DNA of 64,000 bases. It comes from Niabella pedocola. GTDB taxonomy: Bacteria > Bacteroidota > Bacteroidia > Chitinophagales > Chitinophagaceae. Below are positions 25,001 through 32,984 of the stretch, piece by piece; the stretch's first letter is position 1, and each line of letters begins with the position of its first letter. The notes below the pieces were generated by a model that searched no databases, was not told where the DNA came from, and saw only the letters and a program-made list of their open reading frames with translations. The DNA is taken from assembly GCF_021044425.1 (NCBI RefSeq), contig NZ_JAJNEC010000004.1, forward strand, positions 744,001 to 808,000, written 5' to 3'. A program made the position numbers and the translations under genes.

Positions 25001-26427
25001 ATTTTCCCTTCGATCCCCTGTAAGGACAGGATCGGGAAATAAACGATCAATATAATGATCTGGCTGAACACGGCCGAATTGATTGTGCTGCCGGTTGACT
25101 GCTGTACTTCCGCATCCATCTGGCTTTGACTGATCCGGTCTACCTTTCTGAAATGATGCGCATGCTGAAAACGGTGCAGGATGGCTTCCACCACAATCAC
25201 CGATCCGTCTACAATGAGCCCGAAGTCGATAGCACCCAGGCTCATCAGGTTGCCACCAATACCAAACAGGTTCATCAAAATGATCGCAAACAACATCGAC
25301 AGCGGGATCACGGAAGAAACGATCAGCCCCGCCCTGAGGTTGCCCAGGAAAAACACCAGCACAAAAACCACGATCAGCGCACCTTCAAGCAGATTTTGCT
25401 CCACCGTTTCAATGGCATTATTCACCATCTTGGTACGGTCTAAAAAGGGTTCCACCACCACCCCTTCCGGAAGCATTTTCTGAATTTCCGCAATTTTTTG
25501 TTTAACGCTTTTTACTACTACGGATGCATTCTCCCCCTTCAGCATCAGCACCACTGCCCCGGCCACTTCCCCCTGATCGTTATAGGTCATGGCCCCATAG
25601 CGGATGGCCGACCCCAGCCGCACATCGGCAATATCGCGCATCAGCAGCGGAACACCACCGGGTAACTGCCGTACCACGATTTTCTGAATATCTTCCAGAC
25701 TGGTGGTTAATCCTTCACTGCGGATATAGAGTACCGTGGGGCCTTTTTCAATATAGGCGCCGCCGGTGTTTTCATTATTCCGCTCCAGCGCGTCGAAGAG
25801 TTCCGTAAGGGTGATATTGCCGGCCTTTAACCTTGCCGGCGATACGGCGATTTCATATTGTTTCAGCTGACCGCCGAAGCTGGATACTTCGGCCACACCG
25901 GGTGTTCCCAGCAACTGGCGGCGCACCACCCAATCCTGCAGGGTGCGCAACTCACGTACATCATATTTATTTTCATACCCCGGCTTCGGACGTACCACGT
26001 ACTGGTAAATTTCGCCAAGGCCTGTAGATACCGGTGCCAGTTCAGGCGCGTCAATGCCCTGCGGAAGATCCCTGGTAACCTGTTGCAGGCGCTCATTCAC
26101 CTGCTGGCGGGCCCAGTACAGGTCGGTTTCATCGGTAAATACAATGGTTACCAGTGAAAGTCCGAAACGTGAAAAACTGCGGATCTGTTTGAGACCCGAA
26201 ATATTACTGCAGGCCTGCTCTACCGGAAACGTGATGAGGCGTTCTACATCCGGCGCCCCCAGCGAGGGCGACACGGTGATCACCTGCACCTGGTTATCGG
26301 TAATATCAGGAACTGCATCAATCGGCAGCCTTGTTACTTCGTACCCACCCCAGCCAGCCAGCGCCAGTACGAAAAGGCCAATGATCAGCTTGTTCCTTAT
26401 GGAAAAGCTGATAATCTTATTCAGCAT
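22063..26427 (-). CDS. CusA/CzcA heavy-metal RND pump fused to a TolC-type outer-membrane factor
   Basis: A 1454-residue fusion starting MLNKIISFSIRNK at 26427; the frame open to 26487 adds an unlikely N terminus. Residues 1 to ~1040 are a complete HME-RND proton/metal antiporter with twelve helices and two periplasmic loops; the proton-relay region D401-FGLIVD407-GSVIVVE414 is intact. After the last pump helix (FVLPIFYILFERGFKYF) comes KRRSPAVAALVLCCTAG..TATA1063|Q, a full signal-peptide-like segment, followed by ~391 residues of an OMF/TolC protein (two repeats of coiled coil, for example VTLQQATALLQKNHPGL and VDAQLQALLADRQMSTNRL). Such fusions are known in Bacteroidota. Cleavage at ATA|Q would release the channel in the periplasm (inference). 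The adaptor gene follows directly. Confidence 0.92.
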   Translation of the reverse strand: MLNKIISFSIRNKLIIGLFVLALAGWGGYEVTRLPIDAVPDITDNQVQVITVSPSLGAPDVERLITFPVEQACSNISGLKQIRSFSRFGLSLVTIVFTDETDLYWARQQVNERLQQVTRDLPQGIDAPELAPVSTGLGEIYQYVVRPKPGYENKYDVRELRTLQDWVVRRQLLGTPGVAEVSSFGGQLKQYEIAVSPARLKAGNITLTELFDALERNNENTGGAYIEKGPTVLYIRSEGLTTSLEDIQKIVVRQLPGGVPLLMRDIADVRLGSAIRYGAMTYNDQGEVAGAVVLMLKGENASVVVKSVKQKIAEIQKMLPEGVVVEPFLDRTKMVNNAIETVEQNLLEGALIVVFVLVFFLGNLRAGLIVSSVIPLSMLFAIILMNLFGIGGNLMSLGAIDFGLIVDGSVIVVEAILHRFQHAHHFRKVDRISQSQMDAEVQQSTGSTINSAVFSQIIILIVYFPILSLQGIEGKMFKPMAWTIAFAILGAFVLSITYVPMMNALLLKKKLSHRKTLADRMTIWLERRYQPVLARVMRFPKTIIAATLALFATAVFLLMRLGGEFIPQIEEGDFAVETRLLTGSNLNNTIKYTQQASSILLQKFPEVTKVVTKIGSAEIPTDPMPFEAGDMMVILKPKKEWTSARTFPELAERMTGELKAVPGITVGFQFPVQMRFNELMTGARQDVVCKIFGDNLDSLSAYAHRLNGIIQTVPGAINVYEETVTGMPQVVIRYNRDAMAKFGLNVQDVNRAVNTGFAGQAAGKVFEGERRFDLVVRLNNESRQHLSDVRNLLVPTPDGQQIPISQVASIEEVEGVNQIQREDTRRRIVIGFNVSERDVQSIVTELQQKVATQLHLPADYKLVYGGSFENMNAAKERLSIVVPVALLLIFLLLYFAFGSVKQGLLIYTAIPLSAIGGVLALWIRDLPFSISAGVGFIALFGVAVLNGILLVSEFNRLKKLGWKDERRIVIHATKSKLRAVLMTALVPSLGFIPMAVSTGAGGAVQKPLATVVIGGLIVSTLLTLFVLPIFYILFERGFKYFKRRSPAVAALVLCCTAGITATAQTPVTLQQATALLQKNHPGLQASAFHERYRRQLVASGFDPEKAAVTAEYGQLNSVLGDTRFAISQTIQFPAVYARQKAVLQADAELSKAETISRQTDLRAELKQLFYGLLVLKEKEKLLRYADSIYARVAEKARNRLKAGAADRLESSAAENQRLQVDAQLQALLADRQMSTNRLRYLTQAASDLDPVADSLIYAPAPEAVAATGHQSPQLLLQQAALSQSQAAGKLESGKLLPSISLGYANSSMRGWQTLPDSRDVLYGPSRRFSTVSVGVGLPLFWGAGTARVRAAKTLVEAQQLELKNLEARLATELHNARTAYQQRHRLIIRYQQSLLPNAAIIIQTASHQLDAGEISLLDWVILVNQSLDIRAQYIHTIQQLNETSFEIERLQGNN

Positions 26428-26684
26428 AAATGATTCGATTATAAAAATAGATAAACAACCGCCGCAACAGAAGCGGCAGCAAACCAATCAAGGCAGGACT
26501 GTATCTTTTCCGGGGGTCGTTTTCATAAACATCCTCCGGGTGAAAATGTCTTACCCGTTACAACAACGCCTACCGGCTGATGAAGCAACGCTTTTAGCCA
26601 TGCCCCCTGGTACAAGAACATATGATCCCTGTAAAAACGGGGAAACAGATACCAGGAAGTTTTTTGATACAGTCGCAGAAACGG

Positions 26685-27062
26685 TTATGCGTACCTGGGA
26701 GGCTTTAGCAACGCATGTAGATAGCCCTTCGGCAAATCGGAATTCCTCGGAAGAAAGAAGATCCGCGACGGACGGAACGGTGTTGGTGTTTGACCCGAAT
26801 ACCGGGCAGGGATCAGGAACACCTGGTAGAGATTGATGGTAAAACTTTTAAAGGGCAGTTGCTCGTCTTCCTGCTGATCATTATCTGCAATATCGGTACC
26901 CCAGTAATGCATTTCCAGGAAACCGGCCAGGGAAAGGGAATGATCCCGTTCCACATGCTGAAAATAATGCTGCACCAGGAACGCAACCCGGAAGAACTGG
27001 CCGAACTCGGTATGGGTGCAAAGCATTAAGCCAATAACCAGGTATGCCAGTTTCCTTTTCAT
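26685..27062 (-). CDS. Small exported protein of the metal-efflux operon
   Basis: A 125-residue protein with an N-terminal hydrophobic segment (MKRKLAYLVIGLMLCTHTEFGQ). The mature part contains LVQHYFQHVERDHSLSLAGFLEMHYW and a cluster of acids (DIADNDQQEDEQLPFKS). I know this type (xLVxHYxEHxxxxxxLxxxxFLxMHY) as an unnamed companion of CzcCBA genes in Bacteroidota; the His/Asp/Glu-rich centre suggests metal binding. It precedes the pump gene by 257 bp on the same strand. Confidence 0.75.
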   Translation of the reverse strand: MKRKLAYLVIGLMLCTHTEFGQFFRVAFLVQHYFQHVERDHSLSLAGFLEMHYWGTDIADNDQQEDEQLPFKSFTINLYQVFLIPARYSGQTPTPFRPSRIFFLPRNSDLPKGYLHALLKPPRYA

Positions 27063-27366
27063 CGCGGCAAAACTAGCAGTTTGCAGGGAGATAGCCTATA
27101 ATTATCAGCGTTTTCATCCCTGGAAACCTTTCAGCCCGGGTATGCATGCGCTTTAGCAGCTTTTGAACTGCTCCTGAACGCGATATCAATACAGATCTAT
27201 TTAAAACCACTACCCGTTCATGCTTTATGCATTTTGCTGTACAAAAAAAGAAAGCATGCCGGTGCATTTTAAACAGTCTTCCGGCTGCCCGATGTGCTTA
27301 TGATTTCCTTTATCCGGATGCAACCGGTGCGTCTATCCGGTTTTGCGGAACAAGTGATGGTTCAGA
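27063..27366. other. Intergenic stretch between metal locus and SusCD operon end
   Basis: No gene is seen. On the minus strand ATGC-ACCG-GCAT followed by GCTTTCTTTTTTT (around 27243-27272) is a weak candidate terminator for the twelve-gene operon ending at 27367. Confidence 0.4.
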
Positions 27367-28521
27367 TCAATGCCCGGTCATCTTCCGGATAAAATCCACC
27401 TCTGCATTCCTGTAAGGTGTGCCATCCGTTCTGAAAATATCATGAAACCAAAGCTCCGGTTCCGCATCATATGTTTTTGTCCAGCTGTCCCAGGCATAGA
27501 TCGTTTGCGATTTGCCGGCCACAAATCCCCAATTGATCATCCCTACCCTGTATTTCTTTGCAATGGGTAAAAAGGATTCGAACGTACTGCCGTTGGGTCT
27601 TGCCATATATTCTGTACAAATGATGGGCCGGTTGAACCGTTGTAACCAGCGGATCTTTTTTTCGAACAATTCCGGCTGATCATAGGAATGAAAGGTAATG
27701 ATATCGGATTGCTCAAGCTGCAATTTATCAATGGGACGCAGGTGCGCCTCCGACCAGTTGCTGCCCGCCCATATACCGGAGGTCAGCGGCTGTGAGGGAT
27801 GAACGGCACGGGCCCATTCAAATACCTTTTTCAACAAGGGCAATACATAGACTGTTTTATCAGGCAATTCCAATTGGTCGTAGGAAGGAATATTCCTGTT
27901 ATCCGGTTCATTCCAAACATCCCAGGCCAGGACCCGTTTGTCTTTTCCAAACCTGCGCAAGAGGTCTTTTACATAGGTTTCCAACCGGCCATAACCAGCC
28001 GTATCTTTTAATGCCTGCACACCCGGGCTCTGCACCCAACCGGAATTATGTACGTGCGGGCGGGGTGCCGGCTGTGTGCCCCACCGGGGATAGGGATCCC
28101 AGCAGGAATCAAAAATGGTGAGCAGCAGTCTGATACCCTGCTTTTCTGCAAGGCCCAGTACTATATCTAACCGTTTAAAAAAACCTTCGCGGTCATACAG
28201 GTATAAAAGATCATGCAGGTATACCCGCATCGTATTCATCCCCAGGGAGTGTGCATATGCAAATTCGCGGCTGATGGTTGCGGTATCAAAACTTTCCGGC
28301 CGGAACATTTCCAATTGGTTAATCGCCGTACTCGGCAAAAAATTGGCACCTACCAGCCAACGCTGTTGTGCATACCAGGAAGCAGCCTGCTTTTCAGTCC
28401 ACCGGGCCCGCGCCTGCTGCTGGCCAGTTGCATGCGGCAACCATATGGCTGCCATCAGTACCACCATCCAAAACACCCTTAACGTACTTTTCCCACACCG
28501 GGATAAATCATTTTTTTTCAT
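27367..28521 (-). CDS. GH5-like exported glycoside hydrolase
   Basis: A 384-residue (beta/alpha)8 glycosidase. Signal segment about 13-34 (VFWMVVLMAAIWLPHATGQ). Catalytic residues visible: acid/base E205 in AWDVWNEPDN and nucleophile E304 in PIICTEYMARP, the clan GH-A arrangement; GANFLPSTAINQLEMF and MNTMRVYLHDLLY fit the cellulase/mannanase-like GH5 and related families. Substrate cannot be named. It is the last gene of the SusCD operon and sits 143 bp below the preceding gene, a larger gap than elsewhere, so an extra promoter is possible. Confidence 0.85.
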   Translation of the reverse strand: MKKNDLSRCGKSTLRVFWMVVLMAAIWLPHATGQQQARARWTEKQAASWYAQQRWLVGANFLPSTAINQLEMFRPESFDTATISREFAYAHSLGMNTMRVYLHDLLYLYDREGFFKRLDIVLGLAEKQGIRLLLTIFDSCWDPYPRWGTQPAPRPHVHNSGWVQSPGVQALKDTAGYGRLETYVKDLLRRFGKDKRVLAWDVWNEPDNRNIPSYDQLELPDKTVYVLPLLKKVFEWARAVHPSQPLTSGIWAGSNWSEAHLRPIDKLQLEQSDIITFHSYDQPELFEKKIRWLQRFNRPIICTEYMARPNGSTFESFLPIAKKYRVGMINWGFVAGKSQTIYAWDSWTKTYDAEPELWFHDIFRTDGTPYRNAEVDFIRKMTGH

Positions 28522-28664
28522 ACTCTTTTTTTAACCATTTTGTATCACGGTACACGTGTTGTTTCAATCCCTTACTTCTCACCACATGCATGCACGATTC
28601 CATATGCCGGTCCCATAGGATGGTTGTGGTTTCATTTTTCGCTTTTGGCGAACCGGTGTTAGGA

Positions 28665-29960
28665 TTACATTGCTTTGTAAAACTCTTCAAGATTGAAATT
28701 CCGGTAGCGGATCACATCGCCGTTGGATTTATAACAGATCAGGTCGTTTTGATTGATCGAAAACATTCGTATATATTTATCCAGGAACCCATCTCCTACC
28801 TTGGTAACGGAAGCCAGCGCCACGTTTGCGGGCATATCCACATTCCCCAAGCGATACGCCAGCAATCCCCAGGAATGACTGCTTAAGATAGCACCCCTGA
28901 TAACGGCCTGTCCGCGGTGATCATAACCGAAATCCGTACGCACCACTCTTCCGCCGGCAAAACCGGTTCCATTGTATGCATTAAGATTCCAGTTGGTTGC
29001 CGTGTTCGTAAACAGTCCTACCGACATACTTGGATTGGGGCCCATGTACCACCGGTCTCCGGAGGTACGCACCCATGATTCGGGTACGGTGATCACTCTT
29101 ACCGGATCGCTTACAACCGGTGCCTGATCCGGGGTTGCCGCGCCGGCATTCATCCGGTAAACCGCCCATCCGCCCGAAAGATTTCCTGTAAGAAATACGA
29201 CCCGGTCGAAGCCACTGAACCAAATGCCAAACACTTTATCGGGCGTTAGGCCGGAATACATTTTAACAGGATTACCCAGGGTCTTATTCCCATTTCCGGC
29301 CAGTGGATACATCCACAAATTACCGGAGGCATCCCGCATCATCAGGTCGCCATAATAATCATTCAGGATGGTGCCGGGATCCTTGAGCGCAGGAATATTA
29401 CCAATCAGTTCCCCCTGCGGAAAACCCACCAGCCGGAAGATATAATACAACCTGTTTTTCTGCATATCCACCTTTACGGTGGTATCCGTTACACCGAAGG
29501 CCACCGGAAGGATATAATCCGTATAGGGCGTCAGTTTTTGCGTATGGACCGTAAGCGGCATCCGGGGGGTAACGGATTCACCGGCTTTTAAAACGGCCTG
29601 CCCGCTGATGCTGTAACTTTCCGGTGGCAACAGGAGATAGCCGGTTTTATTCTGAACATTATAAGCATCCACATCTGCCTGGGACAGGGCTTCAACCGTA
29701 AGGTCCAGATCCTTTGTAAAAGGTGTAGTACCGCCCTTGCTGATGCTATAATAAAAAGTGGTATCCGGCGACGCGGAAATATAAAGCTTCTTTTTTACAG
29801 AATCCGCTGCAAACGCATCCGTAAGGTACAACCGGTCATACACCTGTAGTATACCGGTATCCGCGTCGTCCGGAAAGGTTTCCTTGGCACATGAAACAAC
29901 ACTAACCAGTCCCAGGCCTGCGAGGATCAGCATTGCAAAAGATTTTAACCGAATAAGCAT
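28665..29960 (-). CDS. Surface lipoprotein, DUF1735-like domain plus propeller-like domain
   Basis: A 431-residue lipoprotein (lipobox LVSVVSC, lipid Cys24, followed by AKE). Residues ~40-170 resemble the DUF1735 / BT_3987-type domain (DLTVEALSQADVDAYNVQNKTGYLLLPPESYSIS, LTPYTDYILPVAFG). The C-terminal half is a repeat of short strands about a site or sample (LIGNIPALKDPG, DLMMRDASGNLWMYPLAGNG, VFGIWFSGFDRVVFLTGN) like tachylectin/VCBS propellers. Such proteins take the SusE/SusF place in uptake loci and bind glycans at the cell surface. Gene gaps: 11 bp to the upstream phosphatase-like gene. Confidence 0.75.
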   Translation of the reverse strand: MLIRLKSFAMLILAGLGLVSVVSCAKETFPDDADTGILQVYDRLYLTDAFAADSVKKKLYISASPDTTFYYSISKGGTTPFTKDLDLTVEALSQADVDAYNVQNKTGYLLLPPESYSISGQAVLKAGESVTPRMPLTVHTQKLTPYTDYILPVAFGVTDTTVKVDMQKNRLYYIFRLVGFPQGELIGNIPALKDPGTILNDYYGDLMMRDASGNLWMYPLAGNGNKTLGNPVKMYSGLTPDKVFGIWFSGFDRVVFLTGNLSGGWAVYRMNAGAATPDQAPVVSDPVRVITVPESWVRTSGDRWYMGPNPSMSVGLFTNTATNWNLNAYNGTGFAGGRVVRTDFGYDHRGQAVIRGAILSSHSWGLLAYRLGNVDMPANVALASVTKVGDGFLDKYIRMFSINQNDLICYKSNGDVIRYRNFNLEEFYKAM

Positions 29961-29971
29961 GTGAATATTTT

Positions 29972-30946
29972 TTACTGATAGAATTCTGATTCAAACCGGT
30001 CGATCCATACACGGCCGTCCGACACCACCGAAGGAACCGCCGTTCTGAACCAGTATAATAACTGCGCAGCTACATCTTCTTTCCGAACCGAAATAGAGGG
30101 TGTAAGCGTAAAGAGATTGGCCGGGTTAAACCGCACATTATAAGCGATCATAAACCCGGGCGCTACATTTGCATCGTTCCGGAGCCCGCTTCCGCCCTGC
30201 GTTGTCGTAAGCAGTACCATCCAGTTTTCCTTTTGATATGTTGGCCGCTTCTGTACAGCACGCACCATTTCTTTAATATATCCATCAATCGTACGCAGGG
30301 CATCGGCAACGCTGCCGTCGGTGAAGCCGTTTTGAATACCGGCTTGCTGGGCGCTGATAAACTGGGTGATCACCAGGTCCGGATCTTTTGTTTTCAGCTC
30401 CGCCACTGCCTGGCTACCGGTAGCAGCATCATCTGCCGTTACCAGCCGGTTATTGGCATCCGCCAGCAGCGTATGTACCAGGTTATACCAGGGGGCTATT
30501 GCCGTTATTTGAATCGACTGGCTTTTGTTATGTAAATGCCGCAATGCCGTTAAATTGACCGGCACCGGTATCTTATTGGTCGAATCTACCGGTGTGGCAT
30601 AAAAGGTACTGTCGTAGATCCGGTGACGCAGTGTATCATTGCCGGTCATCATACTGGCCCAGGAGGCTGCATTGGTTACCGGTTTGGGTGCAGCTGCCAC
30701 ATTCCAGGTATACTTCGATTTTGCCAGCAACTCCTGTATAAACGCCGGTTTGATGGTATTGAGTACTTCGGCGGAGACCCCGTCAATGCTGATGAATAAC
30801 ATTTTGCGGCGCTGCAACGCACTGGTATCGGCAGCCGGCCGGTAGGGGTCATCGATGGTACCCGGATCGGGAAATTTTGTACAGCCATTGCCGCCCGCCA
30901 GCACAACCGCATAAAGAAAAAAGTAAAGGACCGGATGGATCTTCAT
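29972..30946 (-). CDS. Phosphatase/phosphodiesterase-like lipoprotein (DUF4983-related)
   Basis: A 324-residue lipoprotein of the alkaline-phosphatase superfamily, starting MKIHPVLYFFLYAVV at 30946 (lipobox GGNGC); the frame to 31060 overlaps the upstream gene and is not used. The first metal motif is LFISIDGVSAEVL and the next block is PVTNAASWASMMTGN, where the catalytic Thr of type I phosphodiesterases is expected. The alignment around that Thr is loose, so activity is uncertain. Similar proteins in SusCD loci carry the DUF4983 label and an extra C-terminal lectin-like domain that is missing here. Role in the operon: possibly removing phosphate or phosphoethanolamine-like groups from the captured glycan (inference). 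Confidence 0.65.
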   Translation of the reverse strand: MKIHPVLYFFLYAVVLAGGNGCTKFPDPGTIDDPYRPAADTSALQRRKMLFISIDGVSAEVLNTIKPAFIQELLAKSKYTWNVAAAPKPVTNAASWASMMTGNDTLRHRIYDSTFYATPVDSTNKIPVPVNLTALRHLHNKSQSIQITAIAPWYNLVHTLLADANNRLVTADDAATGSQAVAELKTKDPDLVITQFISAQQAGIQNGFTDGSVADALRTIDGYIKEMVRAVQKRPTYQKENWMVLLTTTQGGSGLRNDANVAPGFMIAYNVRFNPANLFTLTPSISVRKEDVAAQLLYWFRTAVPSVVSDGRVWIDRFESEFYQ

Positions 30947-30965
30947 GTCAAATTTATTTTTCAGT

Positions 30966-32972
30966 TTAGGGTGCCAGCATTCCGAATTCGGAAAATACGC
31001 CCTGGTAATTATCGTTTGTTCCCCAGTTACCGTTAATGGTAAACCTGATATACCGTACATTGTTTACCCGTGGAAAATTTCTCAGGATCTGCGTCTTGCT
31101 TACCTTTTGCGCATCGGCACTCCAGTTCAGGTCTGCCGGGATCCAGTCCGGGCTATCATTGGTTAGCAGGGTGGAACTCAGATAACAACTGGTATAACGG
31201 GGATAGTAAACCGAGGTTCCGTCAACCGCATACCAATAGCCCCCTACATTATTGAATTTTCCCATATCGAAAATAAACCAGTGTGGCAGGGCATGGCGGG
31301 TTGCCGGGCTCAGTGCTCCCCGCTGCAACCAGATGCCGGGCATCTCCATATTTCCATCCAGCAGGTTGGATGCATAAAATCCCCGCTCTGCTTCCTGGCA
31401 GCAAAAATCAATGGCCAGCCAGCCGGAGCGGTCCAATATCCGCGAAGGTACCGGCACAGGCCGGGTGCCACCAGTGTCGGTTACCGGGTTGTAGTTATAG
31501 ATATCCTTGTTCAACCGGGGATATTTTGCACCGATAGAATCTACAACAGGTCCTGAAGGCAACAGCGACCAATAGTAAAAGAACGGGTACAGGTCTGTTT
31601 GAGCAAACTCACTTGCATACTGGTAAAACAGGTTTATTTTTTCCGGGTTTGAATAAGTTTGCCGGAACAGGTGCCGCATCCGGTAGTCTACATATTGCAT
31701 CAGGTCGTACCCGTTAACAGCCGGATTGAGGCTGCTGATCTTATCTAATAATTGTACAAACGGTATGAGTTTGATGAGGTACCCATTGGTCCGCGCGGAA
31801 AGGTCGGTTGCAAAATTGCTTTTTACCGTTTTAGGTTGCCGTACGTACCACAGCGCCGTATCCACCGCCAGCTTCATAGCGGGGTTCAGTTCCCGGATAT
31901 TGATACCCAGCCGGTCGGCCATCTTTATCGAATACAGGTTGGGTGCGGTTTCCAGTATATCGGCCCAAACCCAGGTGGCGGTTACATTATTGCGCCCGAT
32001 TTCAGAAAGGGTACGCCAGACCCCCTTTTTGGTGAGCTGGTCCAGGTTGGCGATCTCATTTGCAAAAAACGCCTCGTCCATCTGGAGCACCACCGGCTGA
32101 TAAGCGTGTGCATAGGCGGCGCGGGGTTGTGCATCCATGATCACCCATACCGGCAGCTCCGGTGCTTTGTTTAACGAATCGGTGGTAGCATCTTCCAATC
32201 CCTTCCACCGGTAAATATCCTCGCCAATGATGCGGTCCCATTCCTGCATCAACGCCGTTGGCCGGATTACGGGATGCTTGTCAAAAAAGTATTTGGGCAA
32301 TTCAAAAATGATCCGCTTACCGCGCAGCTGAACCCAGGGAACAGAAGACTGCTGCATACGCTCTGCCCATTCGGTATCGGTACTTTCGCCCAATACAAAG
32401 TCCGGTGACCGTACCGCACCACTAATCTTCAGCGATGCTTCCTTTACCGAGGTGTTCTGCGACGCCAGGATATAGATACTCCCTCCGTATAAATTACGGA
32501 TATAGTTTTTGCCGGCACTTAACAATGCGATGCTGTAAATAAGCGGATCCCTCCTGGGGAACGGTGTTCCGCTGAGGTTATCCGTCCACCCCCCGATCTG
32601 GGCCTTCAGTCCCACAACCCCTTCCGGAACCTCAATCAACACCGGTTCTCCGGCGGGCGCATACAAACCCGTGCTGTATTGCTGGGGGGGCGTGGCCACG
32701 ATCCGTAAATCACCGGGATATACATACTTTTGATCCAGCCGGATGGTTACGGTTTCGCCCGCGAGCCGCGGTTCTGCGGCACCCACCAGCCCGGGGAACA
32801 CCCTTGCCACATCCAGCTTGCTGAAATCATTGCCCAATGGCTTGCTGCTGGATGCCGCAGTAGCTCCGGACTGACCCGGGTCCGTTCCATCTTCGAACCG
32901 GTAGCCATATTTTTTACAGGATAGCACTCCCATCAACAGGGCTCCCAACAACCATAAATAAACACTGCGCAT
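30966..32972 (-). CDS. M60-like lipoprotein with degenerate catalytic motif and C-terminal F5/8C domain
   Basis: A 668-residue surface lipoprotein (lipobox LMGVLSC, Cys19). An N-terminal beta domain leads into a peptidase M60 (enhancin-like) domain: FFDKHPVIRPTALMQEWDRI, LPVWVIMDAQPRAAYAHAYQPV, then GVWRTLSEIGRNNVTATWVWADILETAPNLYSI. In active M60 proteins this block reads HExGHxxQ; here it is S323-E-I-G-R327-N-N-V, so both zinc-ligand histidines are gone while the fold-defining sequence around them is kept. The C-terminal ~130 residues (GWLAIDFCCQEAERGFYASNLLDG to NVRYIRFTI) are an F5/8 type C (discoidin) domain. I expect a glycoprotein-binding pseudo-peptidase. It lies in the middle of the SusCD operon. 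Confidence 0.82.
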   Translation of the reverse strand: MRSVYLWLLGALLMGVLSCKKYGYRFEDGTDPGQSGATAASSSKPLGNDFSKLDVARVFPGLVGAAEPRLAGETVTIRLDQKYVYPGDLRIVATPPQQYSTGLYAPAGEPVLIEVPEGVVGLKAQIGGWTDNLSGTPFPRRDPLIYSIALLSAGKNYIRNLYGGSIYILASQNTSVKEASLKISGAVRSPDFVLGESTDTEWAERMQQSSVPWVQLRGKRIIFELPKYFFDKHPVIRPTALMQEWDRIIGEDIYRWKGLEDATTDSLNKAPELPVWVIMDAQPRAAYAHAYQPVVLQMDEAFFANEIANLDQLTKKGVWRTLSEIGRNNVTATWVWADILETAPNLYSIKMADRLGINIRELNPAMKLAVDTALWYVRQPKTVKSNFATDLSARTNGYLIKLIPFVQLLDKISSLNPAVNGYDLMQYVDYRMRHLFRQTYSNPEKINLFYQYASEFAQTDLYPFFYYWSLLPSGPVVDSIGAKYPRLNKDIYNYNPVTDTGGTRPVPVPSRILDRSGWLAIDFCCQEAERGFYASNLLDGNMEMPGIWLQRGALSPATRHALPHWFIFDMGKFNNVGGYWYAVDGTSVYYPRYTSCYLSSTLLTNDSPDWIPADLNWSADAQKVSKTQILRNFPRVNNVRYIRFTINGNWGTNDNYQGVFSEFGMLAP

Positions 32973-32984
32973 AGATCGTTTTTT

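Noticed and set aside
26461..26477. GCCGC-AACAGAA-GCGGC hairpin upstream of the RND pump start
   Set aside because: Short stem with no T run and no second copy; not enough to call an attenuator.
26488..26836. Plus-strand frame starting MSYPLQQRLPADEATLL
   Set aside because: It runs out of the antisense of the RND pump and into the antisense of the small operon protein; no domain is seen.
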